This document shows, piece after piece, positions 25,901-32,895 of a DNA stretch of 32,895 bases. The translations under genes and the position numbers were made by a program. This stretch comes from Granulicella rosea (GTDB lineage Bacteria; Acidobacteriota; Terriglobia; Terriglobales; Acidobacteriaceae). The stretch covers positions 1-32,895 of the forward strand of contig NZ_FZOU01000018.1 of assembly GCF_900188085.1 (NCBI RefSeq), written 5' to 3'. Numbering within the stretch: the stretch's first letter is position 1; each line of letters begins with the position of its first letter. The notes under the pieces were generated by a model. The model made no database searches and had not been told where the DNA came from. It saw only the letters and a program-made list of their open reading frames with translations.

Positions 25901-27192
25901 GCCGTCGCGGAGAGCGCAAGCTGCGCGGGCGTGATGCCGTTCGCGGTCGAGCTGCCGGTTCCGGCGAAGGTGTAGATGTCGCCCGTCGTGAGGCTGCCGG
26001 TCAGCGTCAGCGGATTGGCGACGCCGCCGTAGATCACCCGCACCCGGCCGTTGCCGCCATCGCCGATGAAGAGGTTCTGATTCGGGTCGAGGTAGACCGA
26101 CCAGGGCGTGTTCACGCCCGAGGCATTCGCGAGGACCGAGTCCGTCGGCGTCGTCGTCAGGCAGGAGTTCGCCGTCGTGACGGAGCCGGTCTTGCCGATC
26201 GCGGCCGAGACGCAGCCCGCGCCCGCGATGGTGTAGACATAGCCCTTCACCGGCGTGACGCCCTCCGCCGTGAGCAGCGCCAGCGCGGATGCGCCGCCGT
26301 TGTAAAGCAGGCGCACGGCGTTATTGCCCTGGTCGCCGATATAGAGGTCGTCGCTCGCGGAGACCGAGATGGAGGTCGGCGAGCGCAGCAGCGCCACCGA
26401 AACCGTCGCCGCCGTCGCCGAACCGAAGCCGATGGCCGCATCGCGGTATCCGCCGGCATAGCCCGCGACCGTATACATCGCCCCGTTGACCGGGGTGACG
26501 CCGGGATTCTCCAGCGCAATCAGTTGCGCCGCGTTAGTGGTAGCCGCGCAGTTCACGCAGAAGACGCGCACGCGGGAGTCGGTGTAGTCGACGAAGAACA
26601 GGTTGCCGTCGGAGTCGGGCTGCACGGCGCGCGCCCCGATCGGCGCCGAGGCCGCCGGGCAGCCGTCGCCGAGCGAGTTCAATCCAACGGGCTGGCCGGT
26701 CGCGGCATAGTTTGCGCAGTAGTATCCGCCGCTCGCGTTGGTGGCCGTCAGTGCAGCCGGCGTCGTGCCCAGCCCCGCGATCGTGTAGATGTTGCCCACC
26801 ACCGGCGCCGGGGCCGGCGCGCTGCGCGTCGCCGAGATGGCGTACCCGGAGTTCGCCGCCGTGATCGCCGCCGCAAGCTGCGTGCCTCCCGCGTAGACGA
26901 CGCGAACCAGGCGGTCGGTATAGTCGGCGATGTAGAGATTGCCGAGCCTGTCGACCGAGACGCCCTGCGGCGCGGCAAGGCCGGCGGTCGCCGGGGCGCA
27001 GCCGTCTCCGTAGGACACGCCGGAGGTCGCGGGAATGCCGGTCGCGCAGGTTGTCGCACCCGCCGTGCCGGTGCCCGCCGCGACCGTCGCGACGGGGTCC
27101 GGCACGGCGACCGGCGGGGTCGTCTGCGCATGCAGCATCGGGTAGGAGAGAACGAGAAGTGCGAGTAGCGAAAAGCCGGGAATGCGTTGCAT
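22948..27192 (-). CDS. Giant secreted NHL-repeat / Ig-like repeat protein
   Basis: 1414 aa from the ATG at 27192, with AGGAG 7 nt upstream; an in-frame ATG at 27276 lacks this site. A signal peptide (~1-22, LLALLVLSYPMLHAQ) precedes a first NHL beta-propeller region (~25-560; units such as GVSVDRLGNLYIADYTD). An Ig-like segment and a second NHL/YVTN region (~630-870; GVAVDGAGNLFVADST) follow. Next come Ig-like domains (~970-1060), an MBG-type domain (~1070-1150, VSRQFGTANPSFTYTINGF) and another Ig-like domain (~1150-1245). Near the C-terminus RRRKMLPRLLMFALAAGLIS and SGCGSS form a hydrophobic, Arg-flanked stretch (~1334-1380), followed by a short beta segment ending TLTVQ. The architecture suggests a cell-surface or secreted binding or adhesion protein; no catalytic site was seen. 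Confidence 0.88.
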   Translation of the reverse strand: MQRIPGFSLLALLVLSYPMLHAQTTPPVAVPDPVATVAAGTGTAGATTCATGIPATSGVSYGDGCAPATAGLAAPQGVSVDRLGNLYIADYTDRLVRVVYAGGTQLAAAITAANSGYAISATRSAPAPAPVVGNIYTIAGLGTTPAALTATNASGGYYCANYAATGQPVGLNSLGDGCPAASAPIGARAVQPDSDGNLFFVDYTDSRVRVFCVNCAATTNAAQLIALENPGVTPVNGAMYTVAGYAGGYRDAAIGFGSATAATVSVALLRSPTSISVSASDDLYIGDQGNNAVRLLYNGGASALALLTAEGVTPVKGYVYTIAGAGCVSAAIGKTGSVTTANSCLTTTPTDSVLANASGVNTPWSVYLDPNQNLFIGDGGNGRVRVIYGGVANPLTLTGSLTTGDIYTFAGTGSSTANGITPAQLALSATATAAEGIAGDGSGNLFIVDYNRAVIYEVYASTGTLTAIVGSTPATTLAAGAYCNGLAAGPTMTNAFGDGCPATQSRLTAPRGDVAVDTAGNLYFGDSTNSVVQRYSYAAPFAATTTGGASAAQMVAFTFNSASSATVPSTTTAEFSLTGTSTCALAAVSGATCAANVAFNPTHPGLRTGAVTLGAAVGSEMLSGNGLGAALNVDPATTVSLGTTLQPAGVAIDNAGLILVSDLASKSLIRYAGATPTTLATGFTAPSGVAVDGAGNLFVADSTANTVREIPISGASAFTLVSGLNAPHGLAFDMNGNLLIANTGANSVVTVSPNGVLATATVSFTGLSGPQAVAADGFGNLYVADTGNARVLRLTPAGVQTVVATVASNGLAVDAAGDLFLFSGAALNEYPAGSATPVAVASGLATPRAVALDAKGNIAIADSGKPGVLTLNRAVASYTFTASPASTAFTLTSSGNAAFVPASPFLTNSDTTHFTVAAATTGGCSGTLAVGTICNLNATFSSATAGTFTDNVGFSGNATNAPGLTLTGTNTAESTSTTFTVSATSATYGASLTFTATVKGAATTPTTGTVAFLNGTTTLGTASVGAGGIASAAIVPPAGALSITAVFTPAGINYAASASTAQAVTIAKAVLTVTAANVSRQFGTANPSFTYTINGFVNGDTQASATTGAPTETSAATATSPQGSYPITIAAGTLAAGNYSFTLVNGTLTVTPATPAITLAASTTSTYAGTPVVLSVTLSSSVGTPTGTVNFLSGTSSLGTATVSNGAASLTTSALALGVDAVTAVYSGDTAFSPVTSAAISITVAAAFGVSASATALTFPHNYQEAQSFFTVNPGGRTDTLSFACTGLPAKIGCTFTPSTLGLAGLSGPQSVTLLVSNSGASAVLEEPPAGPASRRPVFAGLFVASLLLAARRRKMLPRLLMFALAAGLISGALSGCGSSVANTQQAVGTYPFNVTVSSGSTALQTIPFTLTVQ

Positions 27193-27255
27193 GGAGGTGC
27201 TCCTGCGGTGTTCGGTCTTGCTGTCTCTTAGTGCGAAATACCTTCTGCCGACGGC

Positions 27256-27339
27256 GCCCAGAATGCCGGTCATCAAGCCAAGCTGCCGCCATCAAACCAA
27301 ACTGCCTGTCATTCCACCCAAAATCTCTGTCATCCTGAG
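27256..27339 (+). repeat. Degenerate ~20-bp tandem repeat upstream of copy C core
   Basis: Four successive units of about 18-25 bp resemble CCAAAATGCCTGTCATC: CCCAGAATGCCGGTCATC (27257-27274), then units at 27275-27293, 27294-27314 and 27315-27339, the last running into the CCTGAGCG core. Each keeps a CCA-A--TG/CTGCC--CATC pattern. It looks like repeated partial duplication of the left end of the interspersed element. It occupies the spacer between the second TonB receptor and the NHL/Ig gene. Confidence 0.55.
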
Positions 27340-27393
27340 CGAAGCGAAGGACCTGCTTTTTCGCCTTTGCCGTTGTCTGTTCTTGCCCCGTAC
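27316..27393 (+). repeat. Interspersed repeat, copy C
   Basis: CACCCAAAATCTCTGTCATC, then CTGAGCGAAGCGAAGG and ACCTGC, followed by a T-rich tract and CCGTAC. It parallels copy B in order and orientation and differs by scattered substitutions and short indels. It ends 3 bp before the complement of the stop codon of the second TonB receptor (27397-27399), the same relation to a minus-strand gene end as copy B. Confidence 0.8.
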
Positions 27394-27396
27394 GCT

Positions 27397-30300
27397 CTAA
27401 AATTCAAGCTTCAAAGAAAGCTGCAGAATGCGCGGATTCCCCGTCGTGCTGCTGATGATCCCGTAGGTCGCCGCCGTGCCCTCGTCGTTGCCGGGATTCG
27501 CGAAGTTGACCATGTTGAAGACGTTGAACGCCTGCAGCCGGAACTCCGACACCAGCGAATCGTGGATCGTCGTGCGCTTGTTGATGGCCAGGTCGACGTT
27601 GCGCTGGAAAGGTCCGCGCATGATATTGCGGCCTGTGTTGCCGTAGACAGTTCCCGCGCCGACGAAGGCGCTCGTGTCGAAGTACTTCAGCAACCGGCTC
27701 TCGGGACGTCCGCCATACACGGCCGACGCGGCGGTGCGTCCGGCCGCATAGCTCGCCAGACTCGTGTCGGTCCCGTAGTACGTCGCGCCGCCGGTGTTCG
27801 TGATCGAGTAGGGCAGCCCGCTCTGCGCCACCACCACGCCCGAGACGTTATAGCCATTCACCAGCCCCGAGACATACCGCCGCGCAAACAACCCGCGATG
27901 CAGACGTGGTGCGTCGTACACGAAGCGCACCGCCAGGTGATGCGTCCGGTCGAAGTCCGAGCTGCCGTACGCCGCCCTCGGGTTCGTCTGGTCGCCGGCG
28001 ATGCTGTTGAAGTTCGACCCATCCGCGCTGCCCGACGCATCGTCCAGCGAGTGCGACCACGCATACGTCGCCAGCATCTCCGAGTGGCCGGACTTCACGA
28101 TCAGCGTGCCCTGCAGCGAGTTGTAGTTCGAATACGTCGTCGTCTGCAGGAACAGCAGACCCGTGTTCGAAAATCCCTGGTACGGCGAGCGCGCCGCCAC
28201 GTTCGAGGTCGTCGTCGCCGTCTGCCCATTCACCGGGTTCGCGGCGGAGGCGATCTGCGCCTGGTTGATCTCCGTCTCGACCGGCAGCGCGATGCCGCGC
28301 GCCCCGACGTAGCCCACCTCCAGCATGGAGTTGCGCGTGATCTGCGTCTGCAAATTCGCCCCATACTGCTGGTAGTAAGGCGTACGCAGCTTCGGGTCGA
28401 TGTCGTTGATCGAGATCGGCGCCACCGTCGTCGCCGCGCTCGAAGAATAAAGCACCGGCAGCACCGGAAACTGACTCGCCTGCGGAAGCGTCGGAAACGG
28501 ATTCGCCAGCGACGCGCTCTGGTTGATCTGCGTGCCCGAGCCGCCGGTCGAGTTGATGCCGTCCGTCCGCACATAGTTCGGCAGCGACAGCGACTCCAGC
28601 AGGCCAAGCTGATTCGAAAGCCGGTCGTAGAACAGCCCATAACCCGCCCGCACCACCACGCGCGGCAGGACCTGCATGGAAAGCCCCAGCCGCGGCGCGA
28701 AGTTCAGGTGACCGACATTATCGGTCAGCGTGTTCGACACCTTCGCGATGCCCGGAACCGGGTTGCGTGCGTTGCTCTCCTGCACGAAGCCCAGCGAGGT
28801 CGAACCGCCCGCCGGCGGCGCCTGGTAGAACCTTGGATCGAAGGCGCCGTTGCGTCCATAGCGATCGACCGGCAGGCCGAGATACTCATACCGCAGGCCG
28901 AAGTTGACCGTCAGATTCGGCCTCGCCTTCCACGAGTCCTGCGCAAAGCCCGAGACGTCGCGGATACGGTCGTCGCGCTGCACGACGCCCGACGCGACCG
29001 AGGTCGTATACAGATCGGAGTATCCCGTGCCGTTCTGCACGCCGTTCTGGCCCAGCAGGAAGTTCTGGAACGAGAGGATGTCGATCGTCCCGCGCATCCG
29101 GTTGTTCGAGAAGTAGTTGTCCTGATAGCGGCGCATCTCCACGCCGAAGTTCAGGTTGTGGTGGCCCTTCAGCACCGAGAGGTTGTCGAAGTACTGCCAC
29201 GTGTTCGACGCATCCGCCTGATCCGCGTTCACCGAGTACCCCAGCCGGAACTCGCCCGAGATCGAGATCTGCGGAATATCCGTAAACGTATTCGAGTTGA
29301 AGCGCGTCATGCCGACGCTCGCAAGCGGAATCTGATTCTCGAACGCCGTCGTTCCCAGCAGGCGCGAGAGACCGACGCGAAACTCATTCACCATCGAAGA
29401 CGAGAGGATATGCGTCTCGGCGATGGAGAACAGACGGCTCTTGAAGAGCTGCGTCGTGCCGAAGCCCGCGACCGCCGTCGTGCCGTTGGGCAGCGAGTTG
29501 AACTGCGGCTGCTCCGCGATCACGGTGTGGAAGGAAAGACGATCCGACGACCGGATCTGGTAGTCGGTCGAGCCCGTGTACTCGTCCTCGTCGAACGAAG
29601 ACGGAACCGAGACCGCGTAGTTCACCCCGACCGTCGCCGAGGTCAGCGGAGTCGGGATCAGGTACCTTCCGTTCGGCAGCTTGTACTGCAGCAGCGCCAG
29701 CGCCGTCGGCGAGATATTCGACCCGTTGGCCAGAATCGTGGGCCCCGAGTGCGACGTCTTGCCCAGCGTCGCGCCATACGCGCCCAGCGCCGCCGCCGAG
29801 CGGTCGTCCGTGACCTGCGGCAGGCTCAGGTAGTTCGTTCCCTGCACGCCGTTGATCTGCCGCGTGCCCTGGTAGGAGAAGAAGCCGAAGACCTTGCCCG
29901 GCAGAATCTGCCCGCCCACCGTCGCGCCGAACTGGTTCTGCTTCAGCTTCGGCCGGGGAGCGTTCACATAATTGAAGAAAAAGAGGTTCGCGTTCAGGTC
30001 GTCGTTGCGAAAGAACTCGTACAGCGAGCCGTGCAGCTTCGACGTGCCGGACCGCGTGATGACCGCCACATTCGACCCGCCCGACCGGCCCGTGAGCGCG
30101 TCGAAGAGCGCGGTCTGAATCTTGAACTCCTGAATCGCCTCGGTCGGCGGAATCACCGTGCCGTTCGAGGCGAAGGTGTTGTTCGCCGCCGAGTTCACAT
30201 GCACATTGATCGCGTCGACGCCGTCGATATAGATGGCGTTCGAGCCAGTGCGCGCGCCGTTCGACGAGATGTTCTGCGTGCCCCGGCCCAGCGCGGTGGC

Positions 30301-30855
30301 GTCGTTCAGCGGCGCGCTGGCGCCCGGCGCGAGCGCCAGCAGTTGCGTAAAGTTGTTCGTCGCCAGCGGCAGATCGCGCACGCTCTCGCCGTCGATCACG
30401 CGTCCCTGCGCCGTATTCTCGGTCTGGAGCAGCGGCTCCTGCGCGCGCACCTCGATCGAGACGGTGGCGGAGGTCACGGACAGCTTCGCGTTCACCGCGA
30501 TGCGGTCGGTAACGTTCAGCGTCGCACGCTGAAGCTGGTTCGCGAAGCCAGGCGCGGCGAACGTGATCTCGTAGTCGCCCGGAGCGAGCGCCGGAAAGCT
30601 GTACTCGCCGCCGCCGTTCGATTTGCTCGACCGGGTGACGCCGGTGGCCGTGTCGCGCGCCGTCACGTCGGCCCCGACGATCCGGGCGCCCCGCTCATCC
30701 GTCACCGTGCCCACGATCGCCCCGGTCGTCTGGGCGGAAATCGCCCCTGGCGCGACGAGGAGCAGCAGACACAGCATGCCGAGAAAAAGTTCGCGGACGG
30801 CGGAGAAGCCAGCCGAACGACCTACGGGACGTGCTTGCGAGAAGAAGACGGTCAT
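27397..30855 (-). CDS. TonB-dependent receptor with carboxypeptidase-like N-terminal domain
   Basis: 1152 aa from the ATG at 30855 (MTVFFSQARP), with AGGGG ~8 nt upstream; an in-frame ATG at 30888 is possible. The signal sequence has a long basic n-region and the hydrophobic core LFLGMLCLLLLVAPGAISAQ (~23-42). The carboxypeptidase-regulatory-like domain follows (~45-125, GAIVGTVTDERGARIVGADV...GDYEITFAAPGF), then a plug (~130-260; LPLATNNFTQLLALAPG, AIYIDGVDAINV) and a long barrel ending LQLSLKLEF with terminal Phe. It is only loosely similar to the first receptor, so it is not a recent duplicate. Ligand unknown. It lies upstream of the NHL/Ig protein and hydrolase on the same strand, so the three may work together at the cell surface. 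Confidence 0.92.
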   Translation of the reverse strand: MTVFFSQARPVGRSAGFSAVRELFLGMLCLLLLVAPGAISAQTTGAIVGTVTDERGARIVGADVTARDTATGVTRSSKSNGGGEYSFPALAPGDYEITFAAPGFANQLQRATLNVTDRIAVNAKLSVTSATVSIEVRAQEPLLQTENTAQGRVIDGESVRDLPLATNNFTQLLALAPGASAPLNDATALGRGTQNISSNGARTGSNAIYIDGVDAINVHVNSAANNTFASNGTVIPPTEAIQEFKIQTALFDALTGRSGGSNVAVITRSGTSKLHGSLYEFFRNDDLNANLFFFNYVNAPRPKLKQNQFGATVGGQILPGKVFGFFSYQGTRQINGVQGTNYLSLPQVTDDRSAAALGAYGATLGKTSHSGPTILANGSNISPTALALLQYKLPNGRYLIPTPLTSATVGVNYAVSVPSSFDEDEYTGSTDYQIRSSDRLSFHTVIAEQPQFNSLPNGTTAVAGFGTTQLFKSRLFSIAETHILSSSMVNEFRVGLSRLLGTTAFENQIPLASVGMTRFNSNTFTDIPQISISGEFRLGYSVNADQADASNTWQYFDNLSVLKGHHNLNFGVEMRRYQDNYFSNNRMRGTIDILSFQNFLLGQNGVQNGTGYSDLYTTSVASGVVQRDDRIRDVSGFAQDSWKARPNLTVNFGLRYEYLGLPVDRYGRNGAFDPRFYQAPPAGGSTSLGFVQESNARNPVPGIAKVSNTLTDNVGHLNFAPRLGLSMQVLPRVVVRAGYGLFYDRLSNQLGLLESLSLPNYVRTDGINSTGGSGTQINQSASLANPFPTLPQASQFPVLPVLYSSSAATTVAPISINDIDPKLRTPYYQQYGANLQTQITRNSMLEVGYVGARGIALPVETEINQAQIASAANPVNGQTATTTSNVAARSPYQGFSNTGLLFLQTTTYSNYNSLQGTLIVKSGHSEMLATYAWSHSLDDASGSADGSNFNSIAGDQTNPRAAYGSSDFDRTHHLAVRFVYDAPRLHRGLFARRYVSGLVNGYNVSGVVVAQSGLPYSITNTGGATYYGTDTSLASYAAGRTAASAVYGGRPESRLLKYFDTSAFVGAGTVYGNTGRNIMRGPFQRNVDLAINKRTTIHDSLVSEFRLQAFNVFNMVNFANPGNDEGTAATYGIISSTTGNPRILQLSLKLEF

Positions 30856-31264
30856 TGCCTGAACCCCTGATGCCGATGCGGCCTGCAAGAAAAACCGAGG
30901 ACCGTGAACGGACGGCCGCCGGACGGTTTCAACGACCCGCGAATCCTAGCCACGCGCACGCGCCACTGTACTATTGAATTTCTTAATAAATGCTAAATAC
31001 TGAAATAAAAGGAGTTACCGCCGCCAAATGGAGAACGAAGCTCTTCCTGACGGGTTGGGAGGCCAAGAGTGGATTGAGCATGCGCGGCACGATGCTGCTT
31101 AAGCTGCCAGCTTATAGCTCTCCAGGACCTTGCCTATCAGATCTAAACCGTCTGGAATCCATAATTGTGCCCGCAAAGCATTTGGAATGAACAGTTTGGC
31201 GGAGCCCTCCCGCCTATCTCATTCATTCCGGATGTCTTACGAAGACGCTGGGGGCGTCGCGCCC
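30856..31264. other. Gene-free interval between second TonB receptor and dctA
   Basis: 409 bp. It should contain the leftward promoter of the receptor. The strikingly AT-rich block at ~30966-31012, unlike anything around it, is the likely place, although no consensus boxes are convincing. No credible gene was found: a 66-codon frame at 30990-31190 (+) lacks a ribosome site and any recognisable feature. A 24-codon frame starting near 31026 has AAGGAG, but too far upstream. The right end holds hairpins after the dctA stop. Confidence 0.55.
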
Positions 31265-31265
31265 C
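31234..31265 (-). terminator. Tandem hairpins at the dctA 3' end
   Basis: On the minus strand GGGGCG-CGA-CGCCCC (31265-31251) is a perfect 6-bp stem starting inside the stop codon. It is followed by GTCTT-CGT-AAGAC (31246-31234), another perfect stem. No T run follows, so simple intrinsic termination is doubtful; 3'-end protection or Rho-dependent termination could apply. Confidence 0.35.
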
Positions 31266-32581
31266 TAGATCGCGCCCGTCCTGGCCTCAAGCGCGATCTC
31301 CTCCTCGCGAGCGGACGCATCTCCGCGCAGCACCCGCTGGGCGCGCGCGTCGTCGAACTGGCCCTCCCACCGCGCGACCACGATCGTCGCCACACCGTTG
31401 CCCACGAGGTTGGTCAGCGAGCGCATCTCCGACATGAAGCGGTCGACGCCCAGCAGCAGCGTGATGCCCGCGACCGGAATCGTCCCCACCGCCGAGAGCG
31501 TTCCGGCCAGCGTAATGAAGCCGCCGCCCGTGACCGCGGCCGCGCCCTTCGAGTTCAGCATCAGCACGAAGAGGATGAACGCCTCCTGTCCGATCGTCAG
31601 GTGCGTATTCGTCGCCTGCGCCACGAAGAGCGCCGCGATCGTCAGGTAGATCGACGTCCCGTCGAGGTTGAACGAGTAGCCCGCCGGAATCACCAGACCG
31701 GTCACCGCCGCCGAGCAGCCCAGATTCTCCATCTTCACCAGCATCCTCGGCAGCGCGGACTCGGACGACGAGGTGCCCAGCACGATCAGCAACTCCTCGC
31801 GGATATACACGATGAAGCGCCACAGGCTGATGCCCTGGGTGTACAGCATCCCGCCCAGCACGATGAAAACAAAGGCGATGCTGGTGATATAGACACACAG
31901 CAGCAGCTTGCCCAGCGCGATCAGCGTCACAACGCCGTACTTGCCGATCGTGAACGCCATCGCGCCGAACGCGCCAAGCGGAGCAAGCTCCATGATGTAA
32001 GCCACGATCTTGAACATGACGTGCGACACCGACCGGGCCGCGTTCACCAGCGGCTTGACGTCGAGCGTCGCCAGCGCGAGGCCGGTCAGAATGGCGAGCA
32101 GCAGAACCTGCAGGATCTCGCCCTTGGTGAACGCGCCGGCAAAGCTGTCCGGAATGATGTTCAGCAGAAAGTCGACGGCGGTCAGGTGCTTGCTGTCGGC
32201 GGTGTACTGGGCGATCGACTTTGCATCCAGTGTGGCGGCGTTCACGTTCATCCCGCGGCCGGGCTGCACCACCGTCGCGACGACGAGGCCGATCAGCAGC
32301 GCGAGCGTCGTCACCACCTCGAAGTAGAGCAGCGCCTTGATGCCCACGCGTCCAAGACTCCTCAGGTCTCCCACGCTCGCGATGCCGATGACGACGCTCA
32401 GGAAGATGATCGGCGCGATCATCATCCGAACCAGCTTGATGAAGCCGTCGCTCAGCGGCTTCAGCGACTCGCCGAAGTGCGGCCACAGAAGACCGACCAC
32501 CACGCCGGCTGCCACGCCTACGATCACGCGGAAATAGAGTGTGTGATGAAAGCGCTGCTGTCTGGTAATCGGAGTAGCCAC
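31265..32581 (-). CDS. dctA: C4-dicarboxylate/proton symporter, DctA type (DAACS family)
   Basis: 438 aa from a GTG at 32581, supported by AAGGAGG 7 nt upstream. It is an inner-membrane carrier for succinate, fumarate or malate. The family signatures are all present: the N-terminal span set with DGFIKLVRMMIAPIIFLSVV (45-64), the Ser-rich re-entrant loop TSSSESALPR (270-279), and the substrate-site segment VIPAGYSFNLDGTSIYL (297-313). About eight membrane helices plus two hairpin loops fit the usual DctA length. A glutamate or aspartate symporter of the same superfamily is the alternative, but the NLDGTS and LGCSAAVTGLVIP wording favours DctA. It diverges from a PEP carboxykinase gene, consistent with growth on C4 acids. 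Confidence 0.92.
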   Translation of the reverse strand: MATPITRQQRFHHTLYFRVIVGVAAGVVVGLLWPHFGESLKPLSDGFIKLVRMMIAPIIFLSVVIGIASVGDLRSLGRVGIKALLYFEVVTTLALLIGLVVATVVQPGRGMNVNAATLDAKSIAQYTADSKHLTAVDFLLNIIPDSFAGAFTKGEILQVLLLAILTGLALATLDVKPLVNAARSVSHVMFKIVAYIMELAPLGAFGAMAFTIGKYGVVTLIALGKLLLCVYITSIAFVFIVLGGMLYTQGISLWRFIVYIREELLIVLGTSSSESALPRMLVKMENLGCSAAVTGLVIPAGYSFNLDGTSIYLTIAALFVAQATNTHLTIGQEAFILFVLMLNSKGAAAVTGGGFITLAGTLSAVGTIPVAGITLLLGVDRFMSEMRSLTNLVGNGVATIVVARWEGQFDDARAQRVLRGDASAREEEIALEARTGAI

Positions 32582-32636
32582 CGGGAAGCCTCCTTGAATT
32601 GTGTTCCTGCCACGCTAGGCGGCGCTGAACGTCGTT

Positions 32637-32721
32637 GTCCTAAAGAAATTCAAAAGAAAATGCAGAACCTCCGCCTGAACTTTCGGAGAGATTTAAGCCG
32701 CCTTTTCTTTTTGTTTAGGAC
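32637..32721. promoter_or_regulatory. Inverted repeat in the dctA-pckG divergent promoter region
   Basis: GTCCTAAAGAAA (32637-32648) and TTTGTTTAGGAC (32710-32721) match as inverted copies at 11 of 12 positions. The flanking AAAAGAAAA and TTTTCTTTT also mirror each other with a short offset. The arms are 73 bp apart start to start, close to seven helical turns, and lie between the two divergent starts. This suits a pair of sites for one regulator acting on both genes. Function is inferred from symmetry and placement. Confidence 0.4.
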
Positions 32722-32773
32722 GTCGACCGCCAAAGCGCCTGTACCGTAGACCCTATCACTGGAGGTTTGAGTC

Positions 32774-32895
32774 ATGCAGCGACCAGCCACGATAGTCCCT
32801 ACGACGAACAAGCACCTGATCCGGTGGGTGGAGAAGATGTCGGACCTGTGCCAGCCTGAGCGGATTCACTGGATCGACGGTTCGGCGGCGGAGAA
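32774..32895 (+). CDS. pckG: Phosphoenolpyruvate carboxykinase (GTP), 5' part only
   Basis: The first 40 codons are in the window, and the gene runs off the right edge. GGAGG at 32761-32765 lies 8 nt before the ATG. The peptide begins MQRPATIVPTTNKHL and continues with WVEKMSDLCQPERIHWIDGS, which matches the N-terminal signature of GTP-dependent PEP carboxykinases (W-V--...L--P-x-I-H/W-x-DGS). The enzyme converts oxaloacetate to PEP in the cytoplasm, the first step of gluconeogenesis from C4 acids. Catalytic motifs are beyond the window, so the call rests on the N-terminus and on the dctA neighbour. Confidence 0.8.
   Translation, partial: MQRPATIVPTTNKHLIRWVEKMSDLCQPERIHWIDGSAAE

Noticed and set aside
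27367..30870. 1167-codon open frame on the plus strand, antisense to the second TonB receptor
   Set aside because: The product is an Arg/Val/His-rich shadow with no domains, while the minus strand encodes a complete receptor with signal sequence, plug and terminal Phe. Long antisense frames are expected in GC-rich DNA with this codon usage.
30990..31190. 66-codon plus-strand frame in the spacer before dctA
   Set aside because: No ribosome binding site, no recognisable domain, and it starts in the AT-rich probable promoter block.
32590..32615. Sigma-54-like TGGCA element upstream of dctA on the minus strand
   Set aside because: The GG is present, but the required GC of the -12 element is not at the right distance, so a sigma-54 promoter is not supported.

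Overview
The window looks like chromosomal DNA from a high-GC member of the Acidobacteriota, probably class Terriglobia (Acidobacteriaceae-like). This is inferred from gene style, not from a marker gene. The clues are two Oar-like TonB-dependent receptors of about 1,150-1,190 aa with an N-terminal carboxypeptidase-regulatory-like domain; a very long NHL/Ig-repeat secreted protein with a C-terminal hydrophobic and Cys-Gly stretch; membrane-anchored winged-helix regulators, one with TPRs; and long antisense shadow ORFs typical of GC-rich codon usage. No rRNA, tRNA, CRISPR array, transposase or phage gene was seen.

Region 1 (1-10.5 kb) is a glycan-acquisition locus. A membrane-anchored regulator-like protein (-) diverges from an outer-membrane TonB-dependent receptor (+). 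The receptor is followed, after a strong hairpin, by three exported glycosidases in a row: GH27 (alpha-galactosidase type), GH28 (polygalacturonase fold, Tat-exported, with an altered catalytic motif) and GH92 (alpha-mannosidase type). There is no SusD homologue. The likely logic is depolymerise outside or in the periplasm, then import through the receptor.

Region 2 (10.6-19.5 kb) is a compact glycoconjugate-like cluster beside a dimanganese catalase. It holds a clan GH-A glycosidase, a single ORF that fuses an acyl-CoA-dehydrogenase-like domain to a NodS-like SAM methyltransferase, a family-2 glycosyltransferase, a PIG-L-type deacetylase, and a fused glycosyltransferase/UDP-galactopyranose mutase. 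The overlaps (TGATG, ATGA and a 35-bp tail-to-tail overlap) show tight packing. This is the best candidate in the window for a poorly described system: deacetylation, N-methylation, glycosyl transfer and galactofuranose supply encoded together.

Region 3 (19.6-31 kb) starts with a ToxR/CadC-like regulator with TPRs (+). On the minus strand follow, in transcription order, a second TonB-dependent receptor, the NHL/Ig protein and an exported alpha/beta hydrolase. Copies of one interspersed repeat lie just after the stop codons of the receptor and of the hydrolase.

Region 4 (31.2 kb to the end) has a DctA-type dicarboxylate/proton symporter (-) divergent from the 5' end of a GTP-type PEP carboxykinase gene (+). 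This pairs C4-acid uptake with gluconeogenesis across a 192-bp shared promoter region that carries an inverted repeat.
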